The position numbers were made by a program, and so were the translations under genes. A stretch of DNA of 64,000 nt, taken from NCBI RefSeq assembly GCF_018499875.1, contig NZ_JAHBAY010000006.1, forward strand, positions 124,001-188,000. Direction: 5' to 3'. The stretch is from Kineosporia corallincola (GTDB lineage Bacteria > Actinomycetota > Actinomycetes > Actinomycetales > Kineosporiaceae). The notes under the pieces were generated by a model. It did not search any database. It was not told where the DNA came from and saw only the letters and a list, made by a program, of their open reading frames with translations. Shown in pieces: positions 17,649 through 27,464 of the stretch (the first letter of the stretch is position 1; the number at the start of each line of letters is the position of its first letter).

Positions 17649-18794
17649 TTAACGCAAGTTACCCCCCGTTGAACCGGGTGAGCCATCCGGACCAGCTGTG
17701 CGGCGGGCGAGCTTCGCCACGGACTCGTCACTGACGGTCAGAGCCACGCGCACGTGCCGGGCGCCCGAAGGGCCGTAGAAGTCCCCGGGTGTGACCAGCA
17801 CCCCACGCGCGGCGAGGTCCGAGACGGTGTCCCAGCAGGGTTCGTCACGGGTGGCCCAGAAGTAGAGTCCGGCTTCCGAGTGATCGATCTTGAAGCCCTC
17901 GGCGACCAGCCACTCACGCATGAGTTCACGCCGCCGGGCGTACCGCTCCCGCTGCTGCGCGACGTGCTCGTCGTCGCCGAGCGCCACCCGCAGGGCCTCC
18001 TGCACCGGCCACGGGACGATCATCCCGGCATGCTTGCGGATCTCCAGAATGCGGCGCACCAGAACGGGATCCCCGGCCACGAAGGCCGCGCGGTAGCCCG
18101 CCAGGTTGGACTGCTTGCTGGTGGAGTAGACCGCGAGCAGGCCCTCGTGCGAGCCGCCGCAGACCTCGGGGTCGAGGATGCTCGGCACCTCGACGCCGTC
18201 CCAGCCGAGTTCGGCGTAGCACTCGTCGCTGGCCACGACCGCACCGATCGAGCGGGCCCATTCGACGGTCTTGCGCAGGTGCTCGACCCCGAGCACCTTT
18301 CCGGTCGGGTTGCCCGGCGAGTTCAGCCAGACCAGCTTCACCGTTCCGGCGGCCGGGCCGACCTGGAGCGTGCCGTCGGCGGCCAGCGGGGTGGCGCCGG
18401 CCAGCCGCGCACCCACGTCGTACGTGGGATATGCCACTTGGGGATGCATCACCACATCGCCCGGGCCGAGCCCCAGAAGGGTGGGCAGCCAGGCGACGAG
18501 TTCTTTGGACCCGACCGTCGGCAGCACACCGTCCGGGTCGAGCGCGGGCACACCGCGACGGCGCGCGAACCAGGCCGCGACGGCCTCACGCAACGCGGGC
18601 GTGCCGTAGGTCTGGGGGTAGCCGGGAGCGTCCGCGGCGGCGGCGAGCGCCCGCTGGATCAGCTCCGGCGTCGGGTCGACCGGGGTGCCGACGGACAGGT
18701 CGACGATCCCGTCCGGGTGCTGCCCGGCCCGCGCCTTGTAGGGCGCGAGCTTGTCCCACGGGAAGTCGGGCAGCACCAGGCGGGACGCCGTCAT
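17649..18794 (-). CDS. dapC: Succinyldiaminopimelate transaminase
   Basis: PLP-dependent class I aminotransferase making N-succinyl-LL-DAP from the 2-amino-6-keto precursor in lysine/DAP synthesis. Fold-type I motifs are NSPGNPTG (158-165), SDECYAEL with D190 against the pyridine nitrogen, and [10 protein letters not shown] with PLP lysine K227. Its ATG overlaps the ferredoxin stop as ATGA, the same fdxA-dapC pair found next to each other in Mycobacterium, which supports DapC over other class I transaminases. 381 residues, start unambiguous. Confidence 0.92.
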   Translation of the reverse strand: MTASRLVLPDFPWDKLAPYKARAGQHPDGIVDLSVGTPVDPTPELIQRALAAAADAPGYPQTYGTPALREAVAAWFARRRGVPALDPDGVLPTVGSKELVAWLPTLLGLGPGDVVMHPQVAYPTYDVGARLAGATPLAADGTLQVGPAAGTVKLVWLNSPGNPTGKVLGVEHLRKTVEWARSIGAVVASDECYAELGWDGVEVPSILDPEVCGGSHEGLLAVYSTSKQSNLAGYRAAFVAGDPVLVRRILEIRKHAGMIVPWPVQEALRVALGDDEHVAQQRERYARRRELMREWLVAEGFKIDHSEAGLYFWATRDEPCWDTVSDLAARGVLVTPGDFYGPSGARHVRVALTVSDESVAKLARRTAGPDGSPGSTGGNLR

Positions 18795-19114
18795 TCCCCG
18801 GCCTGCGGCGGCAGGGCGGAGATGAAGGCGTGGTCCTTGTTGATGAGGCCCATCTTGGAGGCGCCACCGGGCGAGCCGAGGTCGCCGAAGAACTCGACGT
18901 TGGCCTTGTAGTAGTCACCCCACTGGTCCGGCACGTCGTCCTCGTAGAAGATGGCCTCCACCGGGCAGACCGGCTCGCAGGCGCCGCAGTCCACGCACTC
19001 GTCGGGGTGGATGTACAGCATCCGCTCACCCTCGTAGATGCAGTCGACCGGGCACTCCTCGATGCAGGCCTTGTCCTTCACATCCACGCAAGGCTGCGCG
19101 ATGACGTACGTCAC
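18791..19114 (-). CDS. fdxA: Seven-iron ferredoxin
   Basis: Small electron carrier of 107 residues with one [3Fe-4S] and one [4Fe-4S] cluster. Cluster cysteines are C9, C17, C21 and C25 in the first group and C40, C43, C46 and C50 in the second ([12 protein letters not shown]), the spacing of FdxA/FdxC. The acidic C-terminal half is typical. The start is a GTG at 19114, preceded by TGGAGG at good spacing. It is translationally coupled to dapC (ATGA); the coupling is conserved in actinobacteria, although no direct biochemical link between the two is known to me. Confidence 0.95.
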   Translation of the reverse strand: MTYVIAQPCVDVKDKACIEECPVDCIYEGERMLYIHPDECVDCGACEPVCPVEAIFYEDDVPDQWGDYYKANVEFFGDLGSPGGASKMGLINKDHAFISALPPQAGE

Positions 19115-19247
19115 GTCGGGTCCTCCAGGTATGGCGGCCCTGGTCGCTCTCCAGGGCGGATAGGTACCGGGCCGTCAGCGGGATCACATCAGGGCCCGGC
19201 CTAGTATCGCTGATTCAGAAAGACCGTGTCTGCGAAGGGTCCACTAA

Positions 19248-20258
19248 GTGAAACCGGCGTCGAGCAGCGAGTGGGCCGAGCACGTGGGCTCCCGGGTGGT
19301 GGTGCGGCTGAAAGACGCCTCCGGTCTGCACGACGTGCTGGGGAAGCTGCTGTCGGTGAACGGCGGCACCCTCCGGGTGGAGGGGCGCGACGGGCCGGTG
19401 GACGTGCCGCTGGGCAGCGTCGTGGCCGGCAAACCGGTCCCCCCGAAGGCCTCCAGGCCCGCACCTGCGCACCTCGCCCTGTCGGTGGCCGACCTGGAGC
19501 TGGCGATGGCCAAGCACTGGCAGGCCGGGGAGCAGGAGTGGCTCGGCGGCTGGCTGCTGCGTGCCTCCGGGGGTTTCACCAACCGGGCGAATTCGGTTCT
19601 GGCAGTGGGAGAACCAGGAATGCCGATGGATGTCGCGGTGACCGAGGTGGTGGACTGGTACGCCGACCGGGGCCTGCGGCCGGTGGCGGCCGCACCGGAA
19701 CCCGCCCTGGAGGACGGCGACACCGATCAGCTCCTGGCCGCCGCCTCGGCGTTCGGCGACGCCGGCTGGCAGCAGGTTCCGGACACCTCCACCGCCGTGC
19801 TCACCGGCGCCACCGGGGAGTTGCGTGGCCACGCGATCTGGCAGCAGCTGCCCGAGGGGCTGACCGTCACGGCGGACGACGAGCCCGACCCGGCCTGGAT
19901 CAGCCAGTACTCCTACCGTGGCCAGGCCGTGCCGGACCACGGCGTGCGGCTGCTCACCTCGGCGCCCCGGCAGGTGTTCGTGTCGGTCCGCACCGGCGGC
20001 GGCGAGACGGTCGGCGTGGTGCGCGGTTCGCTGGCGGAGAGCTGGGCCGGGCTGACCGCCCTGGAGATCGCCCCGGCCTGGCGACGCCGCGGCCTGGCCA
20101 CGGCATTGGTCGGCACGATCGCCGAGTGGGGCTGGAAACACGGTGCCCGGTCGCTGTTCCTCCAGGTCGCCGAGAGCAACGAGAAGGCTCTGGCCGCCTA
20201 CGCGAAGGCCGGTTTCACCCGGCACCACCGCTACAGCTACCTGGCCCCGCCGAGCTGA
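19248..20258 (+). CDS. GNAT acetyltransferase with N-terminal small beta-barrel domain
   Basis: A 336-residue protein. The C-terminal third is a GNAT acyl-CoA transferase domain: SLAESWAGLTALEIAPAWRR, then the acetyl-CoA loop RRRGLATALVGTI, then ESNEKALAAYAKAGFT. The first 65 residues form an Sm/SH3-like barrel (GSRVVVRLKDASGLHDVLGK, ending VPLGSVV). A middle domain (80-200) resembles a degenerate GNAT half. This layout fits the cg3035/Rv0428c-type actinobacterial family, sometimes called N-acetylglutamate synthase, but the substrate is not certain. The start is a GTG at 19248 with GAAGGG upstream. Divergent from fdxA. Confidence 0.85.
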   Translation: MKPASSSEWAEHVGSRVVVRLKDASGLHDVLGKLLSVNGGTLRVEGRDGPVDVPLGSVVAGKPVPPKASRPAPAHLALSVADLELAMAKHWQAGEQEWLGGWLLRASGGFTNRANSVLAVGEPGMPMDVAVTEVVDWYADRGLRPVAAAPEPALEDGDTDQLLAAASAFGDAGWQQVPDTSTAVLTGATGELRGHAIWQQLPEGLTVTADDEPDPAWISQYSYRGQAVPDHGVRLLTSAPRQVFVSVRTGGGETVGVVRGSLAESWAGLTALEIAPAWRRRGLATALVGTIAEWGWKHGARSLFLQVAESNEKALAAYAKAGFTRHHRYSYLAPPS

Positions 20259-20309
20259 ACCGCAGCAGGCCGAGCTGAACCGCGGCAGGCCGAGCTGAAC
20301 CGCGGCAGC
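20250..20309. repeat. 20-bp direct repeat, three units, between two convergent stop codons
   Basis: Three head-to-tail 20-bp units (core CCGAGCTGAACCGCGGCAG) at about 20250, 20270 and 20290. The TGA of the GNAT gene is inside the first unit (CGAGCTGA), and the array runs to the TAG of the histidine kinase on the other strand. Copies two and three are identical; copy one differs by one base. Extra copies would not change either protein. Confidence 0.9.
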
Positions 20310-23300
20310 TAGGGCGCGTCCGGAAGATTCGCGGCGATGTCCCGCAGCCGCACCCGGGACTGGTCCAGTGCCACCTCCAGATCGACCAGCAGCTGGCCGC
20401 ACTGACCGGCGCGCCCCGCCTTGGCCTCGGCCTCGATCAGCCGGGCGATCTCGACCACCCGCACCGTGCCCAGGTTGAGTCCGGCCCCGGCCAGGCTGTG
20501 CGCGTGCAGGTAGGCGCCCTCCGGATCGTCCGCCGACACGGCCAGGCTGAGGCGCTGGAACAGGTCGACGGTGCGGGACAGGAACGACGAGATGATGTCG
20601 CGCACCAGCTCGACCTCGAACTCGGTGCCGTCCCCGAGCAGCTCGGCGATTCGTTCGTCGGTGTCGGCGATGGCCGGTACCTCCCGTCTCTCCTGCGATG
20701 ACCCGGCCCGCGGCCCGGACTGTGCCGGGACCGCCGGAACCGGCTGTGGTGCGGTCTCTTCCAGCAACCCGACCGAGGCCGGGGGGATGACCGCCACGTG
20801 CTCGCTGTCGCGGAACGCCGCGATCTTGTCGCGCACCTGCGAATAGTGCCGCTCCATCGGCTGGGTGCGCTCCGCCCGCCCGGCCGGCGGTGCGTCGTCT
20901 CCGGTGCGCAGCCAGCGGTTCAGGGTGGCCTGAAGCGTGGTGGAGCGCACCGGTTTGGCGATGAAGTCGTCCATGCCCGAGTCGAAACACCGCTGCCGGT
21001 CGGCGGCGAACGTGGCCGCCGTCATCGCGATGATCGGAACATTCTGCGTGGCAGTGCGTTTGCGCAGCTCGACGGTCGCGGTATAGCCGTCCATCACCGG
21101 CATCTGGCAGTCCATCAGGATGGCGTCGTAGGCGTGCTGCGCGGTCATCGTCAGCGCCTGCTCGCCGTGCCCGGCCACGTCCACCTGGTACCCCAGCTGC
21201 GACAGGATGCCCAGAGCCACGGTCTGGTTGATGTCGTTGTCCTCCACCAGCAGCAGCCGGAACCGGCCCCGGCGCGGGTGCTGCGTCTCCGGCGTCACCG
21301 CCGGAGCGCGCTCCGGAGAGGCCGGCGCCGGCGGCAGCGCCTCGGCGGCCGGCGCCTCGGCGGGTTCCGTCGTCGGCATGCTGACCCTGGTCAGCGCACC
21401 GAAGAGGTCGGACTGGCGCACCGGTTTGGTCAGGTGGGCGCTGATGTTGTGGGCGGCCACCGTCTCCTCGTCCACGTCCTCGCCGGAGCTGACCAGGATC
21501 ACCGGCAGGTTCGCCAGGGCCGGCACCGCGCGGATCTGCGAGATCAGGGTCAGCCCGTCCCGGTCGGGCATGTGCATGTCGATCACGGCCAGGTCGTAGC
21601 CACCGGCCGGCGCGGAGCGGTTGGTCAGCAGGTCCATCGCCTCGGAGGCCGACTCGGAGGAGACCGGGCGCATCCCCCAGCGGGTCAGCTGGGTCGTCAT
21701 CACCAGCCGGTTCACCTCGTTGTCGTCCACGATCAGCACGGCCAGGCCGCGCGCGTCCCGGCCGCGCACCGACCGGCCCCAGTCCTCGGCCGGGGCGAAC
21801 ACCAGCTCGGCCACGAACGTGGCACCGCCGCCGAGTTCGCTGCTGGCGCGGATGGTTCCGCCCATCAGGTCGGCCAGCCGGCGGCTGATCGACAACCCGA
21901 GACCGGTGCCGCCGTAGGCCCGGCTGGTGCCCTCGTCGGCCTGCCGGAACGGCTCGAACAGCAGGTCCAGGCGGGCCGGCTCGATCCCGATCCCGGTGTC
22001 GGACACCGCGAAGTTCACCGGCACCTGCCCGTCGCTGCGGGGGCGCCCGGGCCGCACCGCGATCGAGACCCCGCCGTGCTCGGTGAATTTCACCGCGTTG
22101 TGGGTCAGGTTGAGCAGGATCTGCCGGAGCCGGCCGGGGTCCCCGTTCAGCGCGAACGGAACCCCGGGCTCGTAGTCCACGGTGAGCTCCAGGCCCTTGG
22201 CCGCGGCGTTCTGCCGCACCAGGGTCACCACGTCGTCCACCACGTCCTCCAGCCGGAAGTCCACCCGGTCGAGCAGCAGCCTCCCGGCCTCGATCCTGGA
22301 GAAGTCCAGGATGTCGTTGATCACGGTGAGCAGGGCGTCCCCCGCCGTCCTCACGCCCTCGACGTAACGCCGCTGGGTCTCGGTCAGCGGGGTGCCGAGC
22401 AGCAGGTCGGTCAGCCCGATCACACCGTTCATCGGGGTCCGGATCTCATGGCTCATCGTGGCGACGAACTCGGACTTCAGCCGGGACGCCTCGATCGCCT
22501 GGTCGCGGGTCTCGGACAGTGCGTTCTGGAGCTCCTTCTGCGACGTGATGTCCCGGCCCACGGCGTAGATCAGCCGGCGGTCCGGGTCCGAGGCCGCGGT
22601 CCACAGCAGGGTGCGGGTCACACCGTCGCGCACGAACCGGTTCTCGAACGTGGCCACGCCCGGGTCCCGGGCCAGGCGAGCCAGCTGACCGGCCACCCGC
22701 TGCCGGTCCGTCTCCTCGCTGCCCGGGAACACCTCCTCGAACCGGCGGCCCAGCAGTTCCTCCGGGCCGGGGCCCAGGGACGCCGACCAGACCGGGTTGG
22801 TCTGCACCAGCCGGCCGTCCAGGTCGGCCACCGCCATGAAGTCGGTGGAGAGCTGGAAGAGCTGCTCCACCTGGTCCCGGGCGCTCAGCCGGTCGGTGAC
22901 GTCCTGGAGCGAACCCCAGATCTCGGTCTCTCCCGGGTCACCGGCCTCGGCGCGCACCCGGAAGTTGCACTCGACGATCCGCCGGCTGCCGCCCGGGCCG
23001 CGGGTGCGGGCGAGGAACACCTGCTGCTCACCGGTGCGCACCAGGGTGGCCAGCCGAGTGGCCGTGTCCGGGTCGCTCTCGGCCACCAGGAACTCGGCCA
23101 GGTCGCGGCCGACCAGGTCGTCCGCCGGCACGCCGAGCAGTTCCTCGGCCGCCACGGAGCAGAAGTCCACCGTGCCGTCACGCTCCAGCCGCAGCAGCAC
23201 GCCGGGTGCCGAGTTGGCCAGATCCCGCATCCGGCGCTGGTTCTCGCCGAGCGATCGGGTGGCCTGGAGGGCGGCCCAGTTGGCCCGCCGGCGCAGGGTC

Positions 23301-24220
23301 GCCACCAGTACCGCACCGGCGAGGATCACCGCGGCGGTGCCGATCGCCACCGCCCGGAAGAACACGGCGGGACGCATCGCCTCGGTCTCCGACTCCTGCG
23401 CCACCACCCGCCAGCCGTCCCCACCACCTGGTGACGACGAACTGGCCGCGACGATCTGCCCGCTGCCGGCCAGCACCGTGGCACCCCGCGCCAGCCGGGT
23501 GGCCCGCGCCAGCCCGGTCGGGGCGGCCCCCTCGCTGTCGGCCACCAGCTGGCCGGTGTCGTCGAGCACGCTCAGCCGCACGCCGCGGCCCTCGGCGTAG
23601 CTGTCCACGTAACGCTGGTAGCCGTTCACCTTGCGGGAGATGCCGACGTAGCCCAGCAGGTCGCCGGAGCCGCCCCGCACCGGCACGGTGATCAGGCTGA
23701 CGTCGTTGCTGGAGACCGGGCTGCGGAACACCGACGAGGTGGAGTACGGCGCCGCCTCGGCGATGTCCGGGAACCAGCTCTGCCGCCCCAGGTCGTAACC
23801 CACCGGCACCCGGGCGGGCAGGTCGCCCAGCACCTTCAGGTCGGCGTCCAGCACGATCACCGTGGACAGGTCGCGCGTGGCGGCCTCCAGTGTGCGCAGC
23901 ACCCGGTTGACCGTGGCCCGCGCGGTGGCGTTCTCACCGGCGGCCAGCGAGGTCAGCGCCTCGTCCATGGCACTGTCCACCGCCACCGAGGAGATCAGCG
24001 CGGCCGTGCTGGCGTTCTGCTGCTCCAGGAACACCCCGGCCAGGTCGGCGGTGTTCTGCATCTCGCGCTCGGCGTTCGAGCGCACCATCCGGTCGTACGA
24101 CACCACCGCGGCGGCGGTCGGCACCACGATCAGCACGGCGAGCAGCGCGAGCCCACAGATGAACCGCCACCGGCCGGGGCGGCCCCGAGCAGGTTCCGCC
24201 AGAGGGGTCGCAAGGGTCAC
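20309..24220 (-). CDS. Hybrid sensor histidine kinase with two receivers and an HPt domain
   Basis: A 1303-residue multistep phosphorelay protein in the inner membrane. A first membrane helix (about 18-40) and a second (about 290-310) bracket an external Cache-like sensor of about 250 residues. Two PAS domains follow (about 325-445 and 450-570). The HisKA domain has H591 in TMSHEIRTPMNG, followed by an ATPase domain. Two receivers carry phosphoacceptors D881 (VIDMHMP) and D1037 (LMDCQMP). The C-terminal HPt has H1241 in HAHSLAGAG. All relay residues are present, so an internal His-Asp-Asp-His path is possible. It has no output domain; the divergent receiver at 24364 is the obvious candidate partner. 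The signal is unknown. Confidence 0.95.
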   Translation of the reverse strand: MTLATPLAEPARGRPGRWRFICGLALLAVLIVVPTAAAVVSYDRMVRSNAEREMQNTADLAGVFLEQQNASTAALISSVAVDSAMDEALTSLAAGENATARATVNRVLRTLEAATRDLSTVIVLDADLKVLGDLPARVPVGYDLGRQSWFPDIAEAAPYSTSSVFRSPVSSNDVSLITVPVRGGSGDLLGYVGISRKVNGYQRYVDSYAEGRGVRLSVLDDTGQLVADSEGAAPTGLARATRLARGATVLAGSGQIVAASSSSPGGGDGWRVVAQESETEAMRPAVFFRAVAIGTAAVILAGAVLVATLRRRANWAALQATRSLGENQRRMRDLANSAPGVLLRLERDGTVDFCSVAAEELLGVPADDLVGRDLAEFLVAESDPDTATRLATLVRTGEQQVFLARTRGPGGSRRIVECNFRVRAEAGDPGETEIWGSLQDVTDRLSARDQVEQLFQLSTDFMAVADLDGRLVQTNPVWSASLGPGPEELLGRRFEEVFPGSEETDRQRVAGQLARLARDPGVATFENRFVRDGVTRTLLWTAASDPDRRLIYAVGRDITSQKELQNALSETRDQAIEASRLKSEFVATMSHEIRTPMNGVIGLTDLLLGTPLTETQRRYVEGVRTAGDALLTVINDILDFSRIEAGRLLLDRVDFRLEDVVDDVVTLVRQNAAAKGLELTVDYEPGVPFALNGDPGRLRQILLNLTHNAVKFTEHGGVSIAVRPGRPRSDGQVPVNFAVSDTGIGIEPARLDLLFEPFRQADEGTSRAYGGTGLGLSISRRLADLMGGTIRASSELGGGATFVAELVFAPAEDWGRSVRGRDARGLAVLIVDDNEVNRLVMTTQLTRWGMRPVSSESASEAMDLLTNRSAPAGGYDLAVIDMHMPDRDGLTLISQIRAVPALANLPVILVSSGEDVDEETVAAHNISAHLTKPVRQSDLFGALTRVSMPTTEPAEAPAAEALPPAPASPERAPAVTPETQHPRRGRFRLLLVEDNDINQTVALGILSQLGYQVDVAGHGEQALTMTAQHAYDAILMDCQMPVMDGYTATVELRKRTATQNVPIIAMTAATFAADRQRCFDSGMDDFIAKPVRSTTLQATLNRWLRTGDDAPPAGRAERTQPMERHYSQVRDKIAAFRDSEHVAVIPPASVGLLEETAPQPVPAVPAQSGPRAGSSQERREVPAIADTDERIAELLGDGTEFEVELVRDIISSFLSRTVDLFQRLSLAVSADDPEGAYLHAHSLAGAGLNLGTVRVVEIARLIEAEAKAGRAGQCGQLLVDLEVALDQSRVRLRDIAANLPDAP

Positions 24221-24363
24221 CCCCGGCGTTTCGACATCACGGCCGCCGGGATGAAGCGATCGGCGGCACTTCTGTGCCGGGAGATGTCCGGCTCAAGATC
24301 ACGCTCCTGGGGGCCGAACATCCCACCGGACGAAACTGCTTCCTACGGTTGGGACGACGCGAC

Positions 24364-24744
24364 ATGGCCCGGGTACTGGTGGTGGACGACGATCCGGACA
24401 CCGTTCGCATCGTCACGTTCAGGCTACAGTCGAACGGGCACCGGGTGATCGGTACCACCTCGGCCAAGACCGCTCTCCAGGCGGTGGCGGAGCGGGGCCG
24501 GCCCGACGTGGCGATCCTCGACGTCACGATGCCCGAGATGAGCGGCATGGAGCTGCTCGTGCACCTGCGGGCGATGGAGGGCAGCGACAACCTGCCCGCG
24601 ATCTTCCTGTCCGCGCTGGTGCGCCACGACGAGATCGAGGCGGGCCGCGCGATGGGCGCGACCTACCTGACCAAACCGTTCATCGCCTCGGCGCTGCTGC
24701 GTGCCATCGACGAGGCGATCGTGCCCACCTTCGACGCCTGGTGA
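24364..24744 (+). CDS. Stand-alone response regulator receiver
   Basis: A 126-residue single receiver domain without an output domain. The acidic pocket D8-D10, phosphoacceptor D53 (ILDVTMP), Ser83 and K104 (YLTKPF) are all in place. The start is the ATG at 24364 (MARVLVVDDD); the frame runs 30 codons upstream but those residues are not part of the fold. It is divergent from the hybrid kinase with 143 nt between their starts, so it is probably the phosphate acceptor from that kinase's HPt, or a shuttle to a partner elsewhere. Its own target is not visible nearby. Confidence 0.92.
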   Translation: MARVLVVDDDPDTVRIVTFRLQSNGHRVIGTTSAKTALQAVAERGRPDVAILDVTMPEMSGMELLVHLRAMEGSDNLPAIFLSALVRHDEIEAGRAMGATYLTKPFIASALLRAIDEAIVPTFDAW

Positions 24745-24775
24745 GTGCTTCCGACCATGGACGACGAGGAGCCCG

Positions 24776-27391
24776 TCAGCGCCCGGCGTGGTGGTCGGGC
24801 CGGCGCCCGCCGCCCCGGGACGGCTGGTCCCCGGCGTCCTCCTCGTCGGCCTGATCCCCCGCGTCACCGGACTTCTCGTCATCCGCCTGGTCGTCCTCGC
24901 TGCCCGGCTCCGGACCGCAGATCACCTCGTCCTCGGCGTTGTAGACGGCGTGGAAGGTCTCGGTCTTCGCCACCTCGTCCGAACCCGGCTTGCGGAAGGT
25001 GCGGGTGACCGACACGTCGAAACCCTGGTTCGCGCCCTGGGCCACACAGCCGGCCGAGTCGTCGTACACCGTCTTCGGGGTGCGGTAGTTGCTGCGCTCG
25101 CTCTTGCCCGCGCTGACGTCCCAGTACTTGGTGCCGTAGAAGCTCACCGTCACCTGCGAGCCGACCGAGGCCTTGATCAGCACCGCGGTGTCGGTGTCGT
25201 TCTTCCATTTCATGTCCACCGTCGGCCAGTTCACCGTGGCCTCGCGGCCCTCCGGATAGCGTGAGATGTAGAACGAGTGCGGCTTGTGGTAAACGTCTTT
25301 CAGCCCGGAGAAGAAGACGTTGTTGAAGATGGTGGTGGCCATCTGCGACACGCCGCCGCCGTAGTCCTGCACCAGCCGGCCGCCGCTGATCGCCGGGGCC
25401 TGGTTGTAGCCCTTCTCCGGCGTGCGCTCGCCCAGCGTCTCGTTCAGGCTGAACGTCTCGCCCGGCAGCACCAGCGTTCCGTCCACGGTCCTCGCCGCCA
25501 CGCGCAGGTTCTCGGTGCGCTGGGCGTCCGAGGTGAGGTTGGTCGAGAAGGTCGAGATCCGTTCCCTCACGCCCAGTTTCTCCGCCTCGGCCGCGGTCAG
25601 CTCCGCCTTCAGCGCCTTGGTCGACACCACCGCGATCCGGTCCGGCGCACTGTCGTGCAGCATCGAGTCGCGAGCCTTCACCGCCAGGTCCGCCTCGTCC
25701 ACGGTCAGGCCGTTCTCGTCGGCCACGACCGACGGCTTGCCGTTCTTCACCACGATCCGCGCGTCGGTGGCCTTCTTCTGGATGCCCGGTTCTTCCTTCA
25801 GCACCAGCTTCTTCAGCTTCTTGCCGTCGATGAACAGGCCGAGCTCACCGTCGTCGTCCCTCGTCGACAGCAGCGAGACGTACTGCGAAGGCTGAAGTTC
25901 CACGTCCGTCTCGCCGACCCGGATCGTCAGCGGGGCCGAGACAGCGGTCTGCGCGGGGGTCTTCAGCGCCTCGGCGGCCGCGGTGTCGTAGCGCGGGGCG
26001 GTCGCCTCGACCGGCACCTCGACCGTCCCGGTCAGCCAGTGCCCGCGCACCGCGGCGGCGGCCCCGGTCGCCGACACCTCGTAGCCCTCCTGCGAGGCCT
26101 GCACCTCGGGGGTGGTGCCGTCGAAGGTGATCGAGGCGTCCTGCGCCGGGCGGGTGGCCTTCTCGCGGAACGACTCCAGCCCGGCCTCCACCGGGTCGGA
26201 CGAGCCACCGGCCGGCACCGGGTCCACGGTCTTGCCGCCGGTCATGTGCCGGACCAGGCTGACCGGGTTCAGGGTGAAACCGGTCAGCCGGCCGGCCACC
26301 TCCTCGGCGTCCAGCTCCACCTTCAGATCGGCCACGTCGACCCGCTGCTCGTGCTGCCCCTCGGCGGCGGTCAGCAGCACCTGGCCGTCGAGGTCCTGAT
26401 AGGCCTTGGTCAGCGTGTTCACGGTCTCGGAGCGGGTGAGACCGCCCACCTCCACCCCGGCCACCGTGGTGTGCTGGGCCACCCGGTCCGCGTTCAGCAG
26501 CGCCACGCCGAGGTACGCCGCCAGCGCACCCCCCAGCGCGACCGCCCCGACCAGCAGCCCTCTGCGCCCACCGGGCAGACGGCGCGAGCGGCCGGACGAA
26601 TCACCGCCGCCGTGACCGCCGTCCCCGTCGTCACCGCCGTTCCCGCCACCGGGGCCTTCACCCGGAGCCTGAACCTGGCCCTGGTTCGGGTTCGGGCCCT
26701 CACCGGAATCGTTGCCGGACGGCTGGTTCCACGACGTGGATGAGACAGCCGGAGCCGAGGTCACCTCGAGATCGGACCGCTCCACCCGGAGCCCGTCCCC
26801 GGCCGCCGTCGCAGGCGCCGGCCGGCGGTCGCCCCCAGCACCCGTCCCCGCGCCCGCACCCGCACCCGGGCCCGCCGACCGGCCACCGGTCTCGGCGCGT
26901 GACGAGGAGTCCCGCCGCACCGGCCCCGCCGCCGTCCGCGGCTGCCCGCCCCGCGGGGAACCAGGCCGGTCCGGCGACTGCATCGGCGCGCCAGACCGCA
27001 TCGGCGCCGCACCCGAGCCTGAACCAGCACCAGACCCCACACCGGACCTCGCATCGCGCCCTGCGCCAAGCCCTGCACCGGAACCAGCGCCGGGCCTCTC
27101 ACCGGATCTCTCACCGCGCCCCGACCCGGGCGCCGCACCGGAACCCGCTACCGGACCGGACCGCCCGCTCCCCTCCCGGCCACTGCCGGCGGGTGATTCG
27201 GGCTTCTTCGCCCCGGTTTTGGGCTGCGCGACCCTGAAATCGGCGTCGGGCATGACGATCGGCAACGGCCGGGTCTCGTCGTCGGGATACTCCGGTCCAG
27301 GACCGGTGCCACCGGCCGCCTTCGGCCGGGACCGGTTGCCCGATTCGTCCGACGGGTCCTGGGGCCTCGCCGATCGCGGGGTCTCTGCCAC
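24776..27391 (-). CDS. VanW family protein with long disordered cytoplasmic tail
   Basis: An 871-residue cell-wall-associated protein. Residues 1 to about 270 are low complexity (Pro, Gly, Ser, Arg, Asp), then one membrane helix (about 275-297, GLLVGAVALGGALAAYLGVA). Outside lie two repeated beta domains of the YoaR/peptidoglycan-binding type (about 300-600) and a VanW domain (about 605-770: TLVLPGETFSLNETLG, VQDYGGGVSQMATTIFN). The end is acidic. VanW proteins occur in vancomycin-resistance clusters and in many actinobacteria, but their reaction is unknown. No other van gene is near, so resistance is not implied. The GTG at 27391 is the best in-frame start; the frame is open further upstream. 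Confidence 0.86.
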   Translation of the reverse strand: MAETPRSARPQDPSDESGNRSRPKAAGGTGPGPEYPDDETRPLPIVMPDADFRVAQPKTGAKKPESPAGSGREGSGRSGPVAGSGAAPGSGRGERSGERPGAGSGAGLGAGRDARSGVGSGAGSGSGAAPMRSGAPMQSPDRPGSPRGGQPRTAAGPVRRDSSSRAETGGRSAGPGAGAGAGTGAGGDRRPAPATAAGDGLRVERSDLEVTSAPAVSSTSWNQPSGNDSGEGPNPNQGQVQAPGEGPGGGNGGDDGDGGHGGGDSSGRSRRLPGGRRGLLVGAVALGGALAAYLGVALLNADRVAQHTTVAGVEVGGLTRSETVNTLTKAYQDLDGQVLLTAAEGQHEQRVDVADLKVELDAEEVAGRLTGFTLNPVSLVRHMTGGKTVDPVPAGGSSDPVEAGLESFREKATRPAQDASITFDGTTPEVQASQEGYEVSATGAAAAVRGHWLTGTVEVPVEATAPRYDTAAAEALKTPAQTAVSAPLTIRVGETDVELQPSQYVSLLSTRDDDGELGLFIDGKKLKKLVLKEEPGIQKKATDARIVVKNGKPSVVADENGLTVDEADLAVKARDSMLHDSAPDRIAVVSTKALKAELTAAEAEKLGVRERISTFSTNLTSDAQRTENLRVAARTVDGTLVLPGETFSLNETLGERTPEKGYNQAPAISGGRLVQDYGGGVSQMATTIFNNVFFSGLKDVYHKPHSFYISRYPEGREATVNWPTVDMKWKNDTDTAVLIKASVGSQVTVSFYGTKYWDVSAGKSERSNYRTPKTVYDDSAGCVAQGANQGFDVSVTRTFRKPGSDEVAKTETFHAVYNAEDEVICGPEPGSEDDQADDEKSGDAGDQADEEDAGDQPSRGGGRRPDHHAGR

Positions 27392-27464
27392 CGGGTCATG
27401 GTACGACGGAGGGTCACCGAAACCGCTGTGATCCGTTGCGCCGCATGATCCGAAGCGGTAACGA

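Noticed and set aside
20798-23434. Plus-strand open frame of 878 codons opposite the histidine kinase
   Set aside because: Gly/Arg/His-rich antisense reading of a gene with complete kinase, receiver and HPt motifs.
24776-27391. Vancomycin resistance locus
   Set aside because: Only a VanW-family protein is present; no VanHAX, VanRS or related genes.
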